64,000 nucleotides of DNA from JAKFWF01 sp963732635 (GTDB taxonomy: Bacteria; Pseudomonadota; Alphaproteobacteria; Rhizobiales; Hyphomicrobiaceae): the NCBI GenBank assembly GCA_963732635.1, contig CAVTAL010000019.1, positions 1 through 64,000 of the forward strand, given 5' to 3'. Position numbers and translations under genes: made by a program. The notes beneath the pieces are model-generated. The model saw only the letters and a program-made list of their open reading frames with translations, ran no database searches and was not told the DNA's origin. Below are positions 52,210-61,049 of this stretch, in pieces. Positions within the stretch are counted from its first letter, which is position 1. Every line of letters starts with the position of its first letter.

Positions 52210-53770
52210 TCAGCCCGAACCATCGACCTTCGGCAACGCCAAGGCCGCGCGCTTCAGCTTGCCGTTGGCGGTGCGCGGCAGCTGGTCGACGAATACCACT
52301 TCGCGCGGCCGCTTGTAGGCGGCGAGTTCGCGGGCGGCGAGGCCCTTGATGCCTTCCGCATCATGCGGAGCATCGGGCTTGGCGACGACGAAGGCGGCAA
52401 TGATCGACACGTCGGCGCGCACGCGGATCTCGGTGCAGGCGACTTCGCCGACGCACGGGTGCTGGGCAATAACGGCTTCGACTTCCTGCGGCGACACGCG
52501 ATAGCCACCGGCCTTCATGATGTCGTTGGCGCGGCCGTGATGGGAAACGTAGCCGTCCGCGTCCATGCTGGCGATGTCGCCGCCGATGAACCAGTCACCG
52601 CGCATCACTTCCTGCTCTTCCTCGGGCCGGTTCCAGTAGCCGAGCATCAGGCCAGGATCGGTGCGGTGCACGGCAAGCAGGCCGTGCTCGCCGGCCGGTA
52701 GCGGCGAAGTTCCGCCCTCGGTATCCAGAATGACAACCGAGCGGCCCGGCTGCGGCTTGCCGATGGTGCCGGGACGACGCGGCACTGTCGGGCAGGTCGA
52801 AATAAAGGTCGACATCTCGCTCATGCCGATCGCCTCGTGCAGGTGCAGGCTCGTGCGCTCGTGCCATTCCTCGAAGAAGCCGGCGGGCGGCGCCTCGCCT
52901 GCGACGAGCCCATGCCGCAGGTGGCCCAACGTTTCCCGCCGGGCATCGCCGTACTTCATGATCTGGCGATAGACGCCTGGGACGGCCGCGAACATTGTCG
53001 CGCCGTGCGCCGCGATCAAGCCCGGCCAAAGTGCTGGATCCTTCGTGCCAGTATAGATGATGGTGGTGGCGCGGTTGGCCCACACATCGGACAGACCGAC
53101 GCCAAGCGTGTAGGTCCAGTTGAAGGCGCCGGCGTGCAGCATGCGGTCGTTTGGCTGCATGCCATACCAACCCTGGTACATCGGCCGCCGCCCCCAGGCA
53201 GCGCGGTGCGCATGCAGCACGCCCTTCGGCCGCGACGTGGTGCCGGAGGTGTAGATCAGGTAGGCCGGCCTGGTCGGCCTTGGTGGCGGCATAGGCGCCG
53301 CGCGGACCGTCGGCGATCATGCGGTCGACGTCGTATTCGGTGATGACCCGCACGCCAGCTGGCACGTGGTGGACGGGCAGGTCGTCGGCAACGCAGACCG
53401 CTTCCGCGACGCTGTTTTCGAGCAGGAATTCGACTTCTGTCTCGGTCAACTGGGTGGACGCTGGGATCGGCACAAATCCGGCGGCGACGGCGCCGAAAAA
53501 GACCATCGCATAGGCACTAGTGTTGTCGAGCCGGATCAGGATGCGGGCGCCGGGCTTAAGGCCGAGACCGGATAAGCCGCCGGCAACGTTGAGCACGGCA
53601 GTTTCGAGGCTGGCATAGGTCCACACTTCGGTCGGATCGCGGTTGGCGTCGGCGACCACGACCAGGGCGGCCTTGTCCGGCGCGCTCGCCGCAGGCTGGC
53701 CGACGCAGTAGCGCGCCATATTGAAATCCACAGGCGGCAACTCGCCTTGAAATCCGATCACCGGCCTCAC
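52210..53770 (-). pseudogene. AMP-dependent acyl/aryl-CoA ligase, one frameshift
   Basis: An ANL-superfamily ligase of about 520 residues, close to the benzoate-CoA ligase subgroup. The N-terminal part (FNMARYCVGQPAASAPDKAA, then LENSVAEAVCVADDLP) lies in one frame up to about 53275. The rest, starting PAYLIYTSGTTSRPKGVLHA with the adenylate-binding P-loop, continues in another through GYVSHHGRANDIMKAGGYRV (hinge Asp region) to the catalytic-Lys motif PRTANGKLKRAA. The GTG at 53770 overlaps the stop of the upstream peptide-binding protein as GTGA, so the two are coupled. Substrate is unknown. Confidence 0.85.
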
Positions 53771-55557
53771 TTCGCATTCTCCATCCACCAGGTATCGAAA
53801 TCGGCGCCAAACAACGCCGTGCGCTCAGGCGGCCGCACGCGTTGCCAATGCGCGATCCATTGGCCCTGCACGTGGAACAGCGGGATCATATAGTCACCCG
53901 ACATGATGACCCGGTCCAGCGCGCGGACCGCAGAGGTGAAATCCTCGTTCGTGGTGGCTCTAAGAATCGCATCGATCATCGCGTCGGCGGCCGGACTTCG
54001 CACGCCGGCATAGTTGAGTGAGCCGGGTGATTCGGCAGCCCCGCTGCCCCACCGGTTGGCCTGCTCGTTGCCGGGCGAAAGCGACGCGCGCCAGATCGTC
54101 TGGATCATGTCGAAGTCAAAGCTCTTGAGGCGCGACCAGTATTGCGAGCTGTCGACTTGGCGGATGGAAACAACGATGCCGAGCTGCTTGAGGTTGTCCC
54201 GGTAGGCGAGGAGCAGTCGTTCCTGACCTCGGGTTTCGGTCAAGAATTCGAAGCGCAAATGTTCGCCCGTCGCCTTATTGACGAGGCTGTCGCCGTCGAA
54301 AGCGTAGCCGGCCTCGCGCAACAGCGCCGTTGCGCGCTTCATGTTTTCGCGATTGCCTCCGTTCGAACTGTCTGGCGGCTGATAGCGACCTTCGAGGATG
54401 GTGTCCGACACCACCCCAGGGAAGGGTGCGAGCAATGCGCGCTCGGCAGCGTCGGCCGGTTGGCTTGTGGAGGCAAGGTAGGAGCGCTGGAACAGGCTTT
54501 GCGTCCGCTTGTAGAGAGAATGGTAGAGGTTGCGGTTCACCCAGGAAAAATCGAAGGCAAGAATAAGCGCCTGACGCACGCGGGCGTCGGCGAACACCGG
54601 CTTGCGCGTATTGAAGACCAGGGCCGACATGCCGGCTGGCAAACCGATCGGGAATTCGCGCATCAAGATGCGTCCATCTTCGACGGCCGGGATGCGATAG
54701 CCCTGTGCCCAGCGGCCTGGATCGTCCTCCGCCCGTGCATCGATGTTGCCGGCTTTGAACGCTTCGAAGAGGGCATTGCTGTCGCGATAGTATTCGTATC
54801 GCACCTCGTCGAAATTGAACCGGCCCCGGGTGATGGCGAGCTGGTTTGCCCAATAGTTCGGATCACGGCGATAGATGATCGAACGGCCGGGGTCGACGGC
54901 CGCCACGACGTAAGGCCCACTCCCCACCGGTGGTTCCAGGGTTGTTTGTTCGAACGTGTCGGACGTGAAGCGGTGCTTGGGGGCAATGGGCATCAAACCC
55001 ATGATCAATGGCATTTCCCGATTGTCGCCGCTGCCGAAATCGAACCGGACCGTGTTGGCGTCGAGCGCCACCGCTGCCGTGATCTTCTTGTAGTAGCCTC
55101 GGTAGTTGGGAAGCCCCTTCTCCTTCAGCATGGCATACGAGAAAAGCACGTCGTCAGCGGTGATCGGCCTGCCGTCCGAAAAGCGCGCACTCGACCTCAA
55201 AAAGAACGTGATGCTGCTGCGGTCCTGCGGCACTTCGACCCGTTCGGCGATGAGGCCATAAAGGCTGAACGGCTCATCCGCGGACCGTGCCATCAGGCTT
55301 TCGTACACGTATTCGCGCAGGCCGGTCGCCTTGGCGCCCTTGACGACAAATGGATTGAGGCTGTCGAAAGTACCCTGAACGCCGAGGTTCAGCCGGCCGC
55401 CGCGTGGTGCGTTCGGATTGACGTGGGGCAGGTGCTTGAAATCTGCGGCGAGGGCCGGGTTACCGTGCATGGCGATGCCGTGCACCGGCTCGGCCCGCGT
55501 GCCTGCCGGGAAGGCGCCGAGCATGATCAAGGCCGCCATGATCCAGCCGATGCGCAT
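53767..55557 (-). CDS. Peptide ABC transporter substrate-binding protein (family 5)
   Basis: A 596-residue extracytoplasmic binding protein of the SBP5 family, closest in pattern to YejA. The signal peptide is WIMAALIMLGAFPAGTRA. The mature part has LNLGVQGTFDSLNPFVVKGA near the start, RFSDGRPITADDVLFSYAML (the SBP5 signature) and MIQTIWRASLSPGNEQANRW. YejA-type proteins bind oligopeptides for an ABC importer; no permease genes follow. The ligase gene overlaps its stop codon. Confidence 0.9.
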   Translation of the reverse strand: MRIGWIMAALIMLGAFPAGTRAEPVHGIAMHGNPALAADFKHLPHVNPNAPRGGRLNLGVQGTFDSLNPFVVKGAKATGLREYVYESLMARSADEPFSLYGLIAERVEVPQDRSSITFFLRSSARFSDGRPITADDVLFSYAMLKEKGLPNYRGYYKKITAAVALDANTVRFDFGSGDNREMPLIMGLMPIAPKHRFTSDTFEQTTLEPPVGSGPYVVAAVDPGRSIIYRRDPNYWANQLAITRGRFNFDEVRYEYYRDSNALFEAFKAGNIDARAEDDPGRWAQGYRIPAVEDGRILMREFPIGLPAGMSALVFNTRKPVFADARVRQALILAFDFSWVNRNLYHSLYKRTQSLFQRSYLASTSQPADAAERALLAPFPGVVSDTILEGRYQPPDSSNGGNRENMKRATALLREAGYAFDGDSLVNKATGEHLRFEFLTETRGQERLLLAYRDNLKQLGIVVSIRQVDSSQYWSRLKSFDFDMIQTIWRASLSPGNEQANRWGSGAAESPGSLNYAGVRSPAADAMIDAILRATTNEDFTSAVRALDRVIMSGDYMIPLFHVQGQWIAHWQRVRPPERTALFGADFDTWWMENAK

Positions 55558-55872
55558 TGCGGTTCTAGCCCCGAATTCAAATCGCGCCGTGATCAAAAGG
55601 CATCATCGCGCCCAATGTGCGGCATCCCAGACGTGGAAGAAGGTAGTTGCCCCTTTGCCACGTCGGACTTGTCATGCACAAGCATATCCGCGCTCCGTGG
55701 AAATACGGTCACGGGATTGCCGTAATCCGGCCTTTACTGCCGGCTGCATCGACGACCCGACGGCGCCAAGGAGCCAGCGCCCGGCGAGAGAACTAGATCG
55801 GTACATTGAGGTCACAGGTTTCAGGGGCGGGCGAACGCGTCTTGCGTTCAATCAAGAAGGTCAAAGCTCACG

Positions 55873-56724
55873 ATGAACTATCGCAATCAGACGAACGTGC
55901 GCGTTGCGGGACGCACGATGCAACTGGGGCTAACGCTTACGTCTGGCCTCTTGGCGCTGGGTCTGGCGGTCACTGCCGCGACCGCGCAGACCAAGACCGC
56001 GCCGAAGGCGGCGCCAGCAGCGCCGGCCGCTGCCCCAGCTGCCGCAGCCCCTGCACAGCCGCAGACTTTCTGGGTCAAGCTGTGCGAAAAGGCGAAGGTG
56101 CCGGTTCCAGCCAAGGATGGCAAGGTCGCCACCGAGGATAAGAACATCTGTCTCACCCATCACGAGCGTCTCGACGGCAACTCCGGCATGGTGATTGTTT
56201 CGGCAGCCTTGCGCAACGTCGAAGGCTCCGACAAACAACATCTGATGGTCATGGTGCCGCTGGCGATTGGCGTTGCCATTCCGCCGGGCCTGCGGGCCGC
56301 TGTCTATGACAAGGATACATGGGCGAAGGCTCAGAAGAACGAGAAGATCGACGACAAGGCGCTTAAGCCGGTCGATCTCAAATACACGCTTTGCCATCCG
56401 ACCGGCTGCACCGCTGAGATCGAGGCCACCAAGGAGTTGGTCGACCAGCTCAAGACCGGCGGTGGTCTTGTCGTGCTCGCCATGAATGGCTCTGCCCAGC
56501 CGGTGCCGTTCTCGATCCCGCTGGACGGCTTCGCCGCCGCCCAAGCCGGCGCGCCGGTGGATAACAAGCTCTACAGCACCGAGCGCACTCGGTTCTTCCA
56601 GGAATTGCGCCAGCGCCAGGAAGAAGCCTATCAAAAGGCAGTCGAGGCGCAGAAAACTCAGGAGCGTCTGGCGCCGAAGCCCGGCGAACTGGCTCCAGCA
56701 CCGATGCAGCCGAAGAAGCCGTGA
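55873..56724 (+). CDS. Invasion-associated locus B (IalB) family protein
   Basis: A 283-residue exported protein. A signal peptide (LGLTLTSGLLALGLAVTAAT, AQ cleavage) precedes an Ala/Pro-rich low-complexity linker (about 40-65) and the IalB domain: FWVKLCEKAKVPVPAKDGKV, ICLTHHERLDGNSGMVIVSA, VMVPLAIGVAIPPGLRAAVY and YTLCHPTGCTAEIEATKELV, with the four conserved cysteines. The C-terminal helix (about 230-270) is Gln/Glu rich. IalB of Bartonella affects host-cell invasion; environmental Rhizobiales carry many paralogues of unknown function. Confidence 0.88.
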   Translation: MNYRNQTNVRVAGRTMQLGLTLTSGLLALGLAVTAATAQTKTAPKAAPAAPAAAPAAAAPAQPQTFWVKLCEKAKVPVPAKDGKVATEDKNICLTHHERLDGNSGMVIVSAALRNVEGSDKQHLMVMVPLAIGVAIPPGLRAAVYDKDTWAKAQKNEKIDDKALKPVDLKYTLCHPTGCTAEIEATKELVDQLKTGGGLVVLAMNGSAQPVPFSIPLDGFAAAQAGAPVDNKLYSTERTRFFQELRQRQEEAYQKAVEAQKTQERLAPKPGELAPAPMQPKKP

Positions 56725-56747
56725 TCTGAAGCGAATATATCCAATGC

Positions 56748-56782
56748 AAAGCCCGCCCGATTCGCATCGGGCGGGCTTTTTT
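56748..56782. terminator. Strong terminator between ialB-like gene and hspQ
   Basis: AAAGCCCGCCCGA pairs perfectly over 13 bp with TCGGGCGGGCTTT, followed by TTTTG on the plus strand; the A run on the other side allows use by hspQ as well. Confidence 0.85.
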
Positions 56783-56809
56783 GTGGGGGAAGGTGTTGGC
56801 GCGCGAGGT

Positions 56810-57175
56810 TCAGTGCGATTGCAGGAACAGGGCGCGGTAGCCGCCCTTGTCGTCCGGCACGAATAGTTCCTTCACGCGCGGATGCTTGACCGGGGTGCCT
56901 GTCTTGTCGGGCAGCAGGTTCTGCTCCGACACGTAGGCGACATAGGTCGTCTCGGCGTTCTCGGCCAACAGATGATAGAATGGCTGGTCCTTGCGTGGCC
57001 GCATGTCGAGGGGGATCGCGAGCCACCACTCCTCGGTATTGTTGAATACCGGGTCGATATCGAAGATGACGCCGCGAAACGGGAAAAATCGGTGCCGGAC
57101 GACGCTGCCGACGGCAAATTTCGCGTTGCGCATGCGGGATGATTCCGCGGCGGCTGATCTGGGTTTCGACGCCAT
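56810..57175 (-). CDS. hspQ: Heat shock protein HspQ
   Basis: A 121-residue protein: KFAVGSVVRHRFFPFRGVIF, DIDPVFNNTEEWWLAIPLDM and DQPFYHLLAENAETTYVAYV are the HspQ (hemimethylated-DNA-binding YccV-like) core. HspQ modulates Lon and DnaA stability in enterobacteria. The N-terminal tail ASKPRSAAAESSRMRN is longer than usual, and the Met at residue 15 could be the true start. It converges on the IalB gene. Confidence 0.9.
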   Translation of the reverse strand: MASKPRSAAAESSRMRNAKFAVGSVVRHRFFPFRGVIFDIDPVFNNTEEWWLAIPLDMRPRKDQPFYHLLAENAETTYVAYVSEQNLLPDKTGTPVKHPRVKELFVPDDKGGYRALFLQSH

Positions 57176-57230
57176 CTGCTCAATTGAACTCTCTGATGCG
57201 GCTATTGCTGACTATATGGTGCGACGACGC

Positions 57231-58280
57231 TCATAATCCATAGCGGGCGGCCGCATCGGGATCATTCGCCGAAACGAGCCTGGCGAGGTCGACGATTACC
57301 TTTGCCTGTTTCCAGGTGGCATCGTCCTGCATTTTGCCGTCGATCATGACCGCGCCGGTGCCGTCCGGCATGGCGGCGAGGATTTTCTTGGCGAAGGCGA
57401 CTTCGCCTACGTCGGGACTGAACACGTGCTTGGCGATCTCGACCTGGCTCGGGTGCAGCGACCAGGCGCCAACGCAGCCCATCAGGAAGGCGTTTCGGAA
57501 CTGGGCCTCGCAGGCGGCCGGATCGGAGAAATCACCGAATGGGCCATAGAACGCCTTGATGCCGCAGCGTTGGCAGGCGTCGACCATGCGGGCGAACGTA
57601 TAGTGCCACAAATCCTGCTGGTAAAACCGGCGTTCACTGCCGGGGCTGGGGTCGGACAGCACGCCGTAGGACGGATGGCCGCCGCCAACGCGAGTGGTCT
57701 TCATGCCGCGCGACGCGGCGAGATCTGCGGGGCCGAGGCTCATGCCATGCATGCGCGGGCTGGCAATGGCGATCTCATCGATGTTGGTGACGCCTTCGGC
57801 GGTCTCGAGTATGGCGTGGATCTGGATCGGGCGTTTGATCGCGTGCCGGGCTTCGAGTTGGGCCAGCAGCTGGTCGAGGTAGTGGATGTCCCAGGGTCCT
57901 TCGACTTTCGGCAGCATCACGACGTCGAGCTTGTCGCCGACGGCGCCGACGATCTCCAGCATGTCGTCCAGAAACCACGGCGAGTTGAGGCAATTCACCC
58001 GGGCCCAAAGGCCAGTGGTGCCGAAATCGGTGGCCTTCGCCATGGCGACGAAGCCCGACCGGGCGGCGGCCTTCTGGTCGGCCGGGATCGCGTCCTCAAG
58101 ATTGCCGAGGATGACGTCAACTTGGGTCTTCAATTCGTTGATCTTGGCGGTGATCTTGGCGTTGTGCGGCGGAATGAAGTGGATCATCCGCTCTAGACGC
58201 ACCGGGTTTGCGCGATAGGGTTCCGGCGCGCCGATGGCGAGGGGCTGGAAGAACTTGGCGGGCGTGCGGGTGGCGGGCAT
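57231..58280 (-). CDS. HpcH/HpaI aldolase / citrate lyase family protein (malyl-CoA lyase-like)
   Basis: A 349-residue CitE-like lyase. RLERMIHFIPPHNAKITAKI, VDVILGNLEDAIPADQKAAA (metal-binding Glu/Asp), ARVNCLNSPWFLDDMLEIVG and VVMLPKVEGPWDIHYLDQLL form the TIM-barrel active site. GMSLGPADLAASRGMKTTRV and GAWSLHPSQVEIAKHVFSPD agree with L-malyl-CoA/beta-methylmalyl-CoA lyases. It would cleave or form a malyl-CoA-type ester in C2 assimilation; the exact substrate is inferred. Confidence 0.85.
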   Translation of the reverse strand: MPATRTPAKFFQPLAIGAPEPYRANPVRLERMIHFIPPHNAKITAKINELKTQVDVILGNLEDAIPADQKAAARSGFVAMAKATDFGTTGLWARVNCLNSPWFLDDMLEIVGAVGDKLDVVMLPKVEGPWDIHYLDQLLAQLEARHAIKRPIQIHAILETAEGVTNIDEIAIASPRMHGMSLGPADLAASRGMKTTRVGGGHPSYGVLSDPSPGSERRFYQQDLWHYTFARMVDACQRCGIKAFYGPFGDFSDPAACEAQFRNAFLMGCVGAWSLHPSQVEIAKHVFSPDVGEVAFAKKILAAMPDGTGAVMIDGKMQDDATWKQAKVIVDLARLVSANDPDAAARYGL

Positions 58281-58291
58281 GAGTTGGTTCC

Positions 58292-58412
58292 GGTGGTGAG
58301 TGGTTGCGGGCGAGTCGTGAAGTATGGCGTGATGAGTGGCAAGTCGAGCTGATGGCACGTATTCGATGGCGATCGCAGCGTGACCATCTCACGACTGGCC
58401 ACTCACCACTCA
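58292..58412. repeat. Imperfect inverted repeat of GGTGAGTGG ... AGTCGTGA
   Basis: The left arm (58292-58320) GGTGAGTGGTTGCGGGCGAG with TCGTGA is repeated in inverse orientation at 58382-58412 as GGTGAGTGGCC-AGTCGTGAGATGG, and a third weaker copy (GATGAGTGGCAAGTCGAG) lies between. It is noncoding and sits between the lyase and lipid A acyltransferase genes. Confidence 0.6.
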
Positions 58413-58417
58413 CGCTC

Positions 58418-59338
58418 TTAACTCCAGCGCCGATTGCTCCACATCCATTGCTCCGGGTTCTCGCGCACCCAGGCTTCGAACTGACGCTGCATGGCGGCAG
58501 TCGCCCACTTGATGTCGTCGCCCTGGTTGGCGGTGCGCGGCACGCGCAATTCGACGAGTTCGATCCGGAATTTGACCGCGGCGCCGACCCGCACGCAACG
58601 CGCCATCCACACCCGGGCGCCGACGCGGCGCGCGATCATCACCGGGCCGGTCACGGTGCGCGCGTCCCGGCCGAAAAACGGCACCGGCAAGCCGGTCCGA
58701 TCGTAGAGATCGGTGACGAGACCGAGCCGGCCGCCGCGACGGACGTAGTCCATGATGAACCGAGCGGTCTTCTGGCCCTCGCCGTGTTCGCCCTCGACCT
58801 TGCCGCGCCCAAGCAGGCCGCCCGGATAAAGGTCGCGCCGCTGGTCGCGCAGGTATTGGTCGACATACGGGTTGTTGACCGAACGGTAGACCGCAGCCGG
58901 CGAAGCGCCAGCGACCGTCAACGGCCAGATCGCCAACTCCCAATTGCCCATATGCAGGGAAACGCCGACAACCGGCCCAAGTTTGTCGCGATAGCGCGCG
59001 AACACCGGCAGATTGGCGATCTCGATACGGCTTCGATCACGCAGAATGCGGTCGAGCTGCATCGTCTCGGCCATTACCCGGCCGAGGTTGGTCCACTGTG
59101 CGAGCGCGAGTTTTTCCCGCTCGGCAGGGGCCATGTCCGGGAACGCGATGGCCAGATTGTCGAGCGCGCGCGCATGCCGCTTCGGCGACAGCTTCGGCGC
59201 CAGGAACCGCCAGGCACGCCCAGATATCGCGCTAGCCGCATCGAGGGGCACCGCGCGCACAAGCCCGACAATCGCCCGCAGCAGCGCATATTCGAGGCGA
59301 AACTGGAAGTCTCGCAAGGCAGACGTCGGTGCGGCCAT
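58418..59338 (-). CDS. Lipid A biosynthesis lauroyl acyltransferase (LpxL/HtrB family)
   Basis: A 306-residue inner-membrane acyltransferase. The N-terminal membrane-anchoring region (RLEYALLRAIVGLVRAVPLD) precedes GVSLHMGNWELAIWPLTVAG, which has the HX4E catalytic motif, and VNNPYVDQYLRDQRRDLYPG. GRLGLVTDLYDRTGLPVPFF is the second conserved block. It adds a secondary fatty acid to Kdo2-lipid A or a variant. It lies 63 bp after the UbiH-type gene and probably shares its transcript. Confidence 0.88.
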   Translation of the reverse strand: MAAPTSALRDFQFRLEYALLRAIVGLVRAVPLDAASAISGRAWRFLAPKLSPKRHARALDNLAIAFPDMAPAEREKLALAQWTNLGRVMAETMQLDRILRDRSRIEIANLPVFARYRDKLGPVVGVSLHMGNWELAIWPLTVAGASPAAVYRSVNNPYVDQYLRDQRRDLYPGGLLGRGKVEGEHGEGQKTARFIMDYVRRGGRLGLVTDLYDRTGLPVPFFGRDARTVTGPVMIARRVGARVWMARCVRVGAAVKFRIELVELRVPRTANQGDDIKWATAAMQRQFEAWVRENPEQWMWSNRRWS

Positions 59339-59401
59339 TGGTTTCGGGTTTACTCAAGCGGGAGGCGTTTGCGCCCTCAAGACAACAGTCGCCGGTGGCC
59401 G

Positions 59402-60601
59402 TCAAGCACGCATCAGGCTCGGCAGGTTGCCCGTAGGCTCGAAGCCTGCCCGCATTACCTGTCGCTTCAGTGGCCCGATGCTGGCAATCGCATGCATGCC
59501 GATGCCGCGCGCGAGGTCGGCCGGCAGCATGTCGACGAGCAGCGACCGGTTCAGCAGATCGACGGCGTTGATGCGCACGCCGACGTCGAGGCGACGGGCA
59601 TCCGCGTACCGGGCGAGCAGATCGCTGCCGCCAATGTCCTCGCCGCGGTCGCGGGCCTCGGAAATGAGGTCGGCCAACACCGCGACATCGCGGAAGCCGA
59701 GATTGAGGCCCTGGGCGCCGATCGGCGGCATGGTGTGGCCGGCATCGCCGATCAAAGCCACGCGATTTCGACCCAAGGTATGGGCTTTGAGGCATGACAG
59801 CGGAAACAATCGACGCGGTCCCATTTCACTGAGCGAGCCGAGCAGGCCGTGCAGCCTGCTTTCAAGTGTGCGTGCAAAGGCATCGTCGTCGAGCTTGCTC
59901 AATCGCTGGGCAATTGCCGGGCGCTCGACCCAAACCAGGCTCGAACGTAGTCCCGGCATCGGCACAACGGTGCAAGGCCCAGCGGGTCGGTGGAACTCGG
60001 TCGAAATCCCATGGTGGGCGCGGCCATGGCTGAATTGGGCCGCAATCGCGGTCTGCGGGTAGTCCCATTTGTCGACGCCTATGCCCGCGGCGTCCCGGCA
60101 GAACGAGTTGCGGCCATCGGCGGCTGCGACCAGTTGTGCCTCGATTACGTCGCCGCCAGCGAGCCGTACCAGCGCCGAGGTGGGCGTCAATTCGATCGCG
60201 GTCACCTCGCCATGAATTCGAGTGATGGCGGGGTTGCGCGCGACCGCGATAGTCAGTGCTTCGTTCAGCGGCATCTGTGGAACATTGGCGCCGAAATCCG
60301 GCAAGCCCAGTTCGCGGGCTTCGAAGGTGACCTCGGGCGCGCGCAACAGGTGATCGCCATCGTCGATGATGCGGATGCCCTTGAGCGGTGTGATCTCGGG
60401 CTCAAGTTGCGGTAGTGTCCCAAGATGGCGGAGCAGCGCCATCGACCCGCTGAAAAGCGCAGCAGTACGTGTATCGGGCGCGGCGCCCGGTCTCAGTGCC
60501 GGTCCGATCAGCGCCACATGCGCGCCACCGCCTGCGAAGGCCGCCGCGGCAGCCAGCCCGGCTGGTCCTGTACCGGCCACTATGATGTCGTAGGTCGTCA
60601 T
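59402..60601 (-). CDS. UbiH/UbiF-family FAD-dependent hydroxylase
   Basis: A 399-residue aromatic-ring hydroxylase. The N-terminal FAD motif is YDIIVAGTGPAGLAAAAAFA, the middle motif LVAAADGRNSFCRDAAGIGV (DG) and the second FAD-binding motif VALIGDAGHTMPPIGAQGLN with LGFRDV; together they mark the UbiH/COQ6 family of ubiquinone biosynthesis. ATG at 60601. Alphaproteobacteria use several such monooxygenases with differing regiospecificity, so the precise ring position is not assigned. Confidence 0.88.
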   Translation of the reverse strand: MTTYDIIVAGTGPAGLAAAAAFAGGGAHVALIGPALRPGAAPDTRTAALFSGSMALLRHLGTLPQLEPEITPLKGIRIIDDGDHLLRAPEVTFEARELGLPDFGANVPQMPLNEALTIAVARNPAITRIHGEVTAIELTPTSALVRLAGGDVIEAQLVAAADGRNSFCRDAAGIGVDKWDYPQTAIAAQFSHGRAHHGISTEFHRPAGPCTVVPMPGLRSSLVWVERPAIAQRLSKLDDDAFARTLESRLHGLLGSLSEMGPRRLFPLSCLKAHTLGRNRVALIGDAGHTMPPIGAQGLNLGFRDVAVLADLISEARDRGEDIGGSDLLARYADARRLDVGVRINAVDLLNRSLLVDMLPADLARGIGMHAIASIGPLKRQVMRAGFEPTGNLPSLMRA

Positions 60602-61049
60602 GTCAGGTGCTCGGCTGGAGGCGATCATGCGGTCGAAGATGTAGGATAAAGTGTGGCCTTGGTTCGGGAAATCTGACCAATCAGCGCGGCCTCTGAAACT
60701 GCATCAATTTGATTCGCAATGCTTTTCTAATAATTTTGTGCAACTTGATCATCGAATCACACCTCCTGGCAACCTTATGAAATCATGAATGTTGTTCGAG
60801 TGGTGGTTCGGCAGGCAGAATCAAAAGCGTTGCTGTTCTGCCACGAGAGAACAGCCAAAAGCCCACACTCACGTCTTGGCTGTTTACGTGTCGTCAATGG
60901 TTGGGGTACTTGTGGGTCAGCCAAGGTCGTTAGGGGCAACGGGACTTCAAAAGTCCACAAGCAATACGGTCAGGCGACATCGTACTATAGCGGCGTATCA
61001 ACCATGGTGGTTGCGTACCCAGTAGTGTTAGTCCAACGGAGATGTTCTT
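60602..61049 (+). promoter_or_regulatory. Long structured leader upstream of the porin
   Basis: 448 bases with no supported gene, AT-rich near 60700-60790. Two perfect hairpins occur: GGCAGAA/TTCTGCC (60814-60842) and AACAGCCAA/TTGGCTGTT (60850-60884), back to back. The porin ribosome site (GGAG) is at the 3' end. Porin leaders are frequent small-RNA targets; an sRNA encoded here is also possible. No known RNA family was recognised. Confidence 0.4.

Noticed and set aside
54142..55725. 527-codon plus-strand open frame opposite the SBP5 gene
   Set aside because: It is a shadow of the peptide-binding protein and lacks signal, domains or a ribosome site.
58304..59797. 497-codon plus-strand open frame across the lpxL-like and ubiH-like genes
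   Set aside because: It spans two real genes and their gap in antisense, and its composition is typical of a reverse frame.
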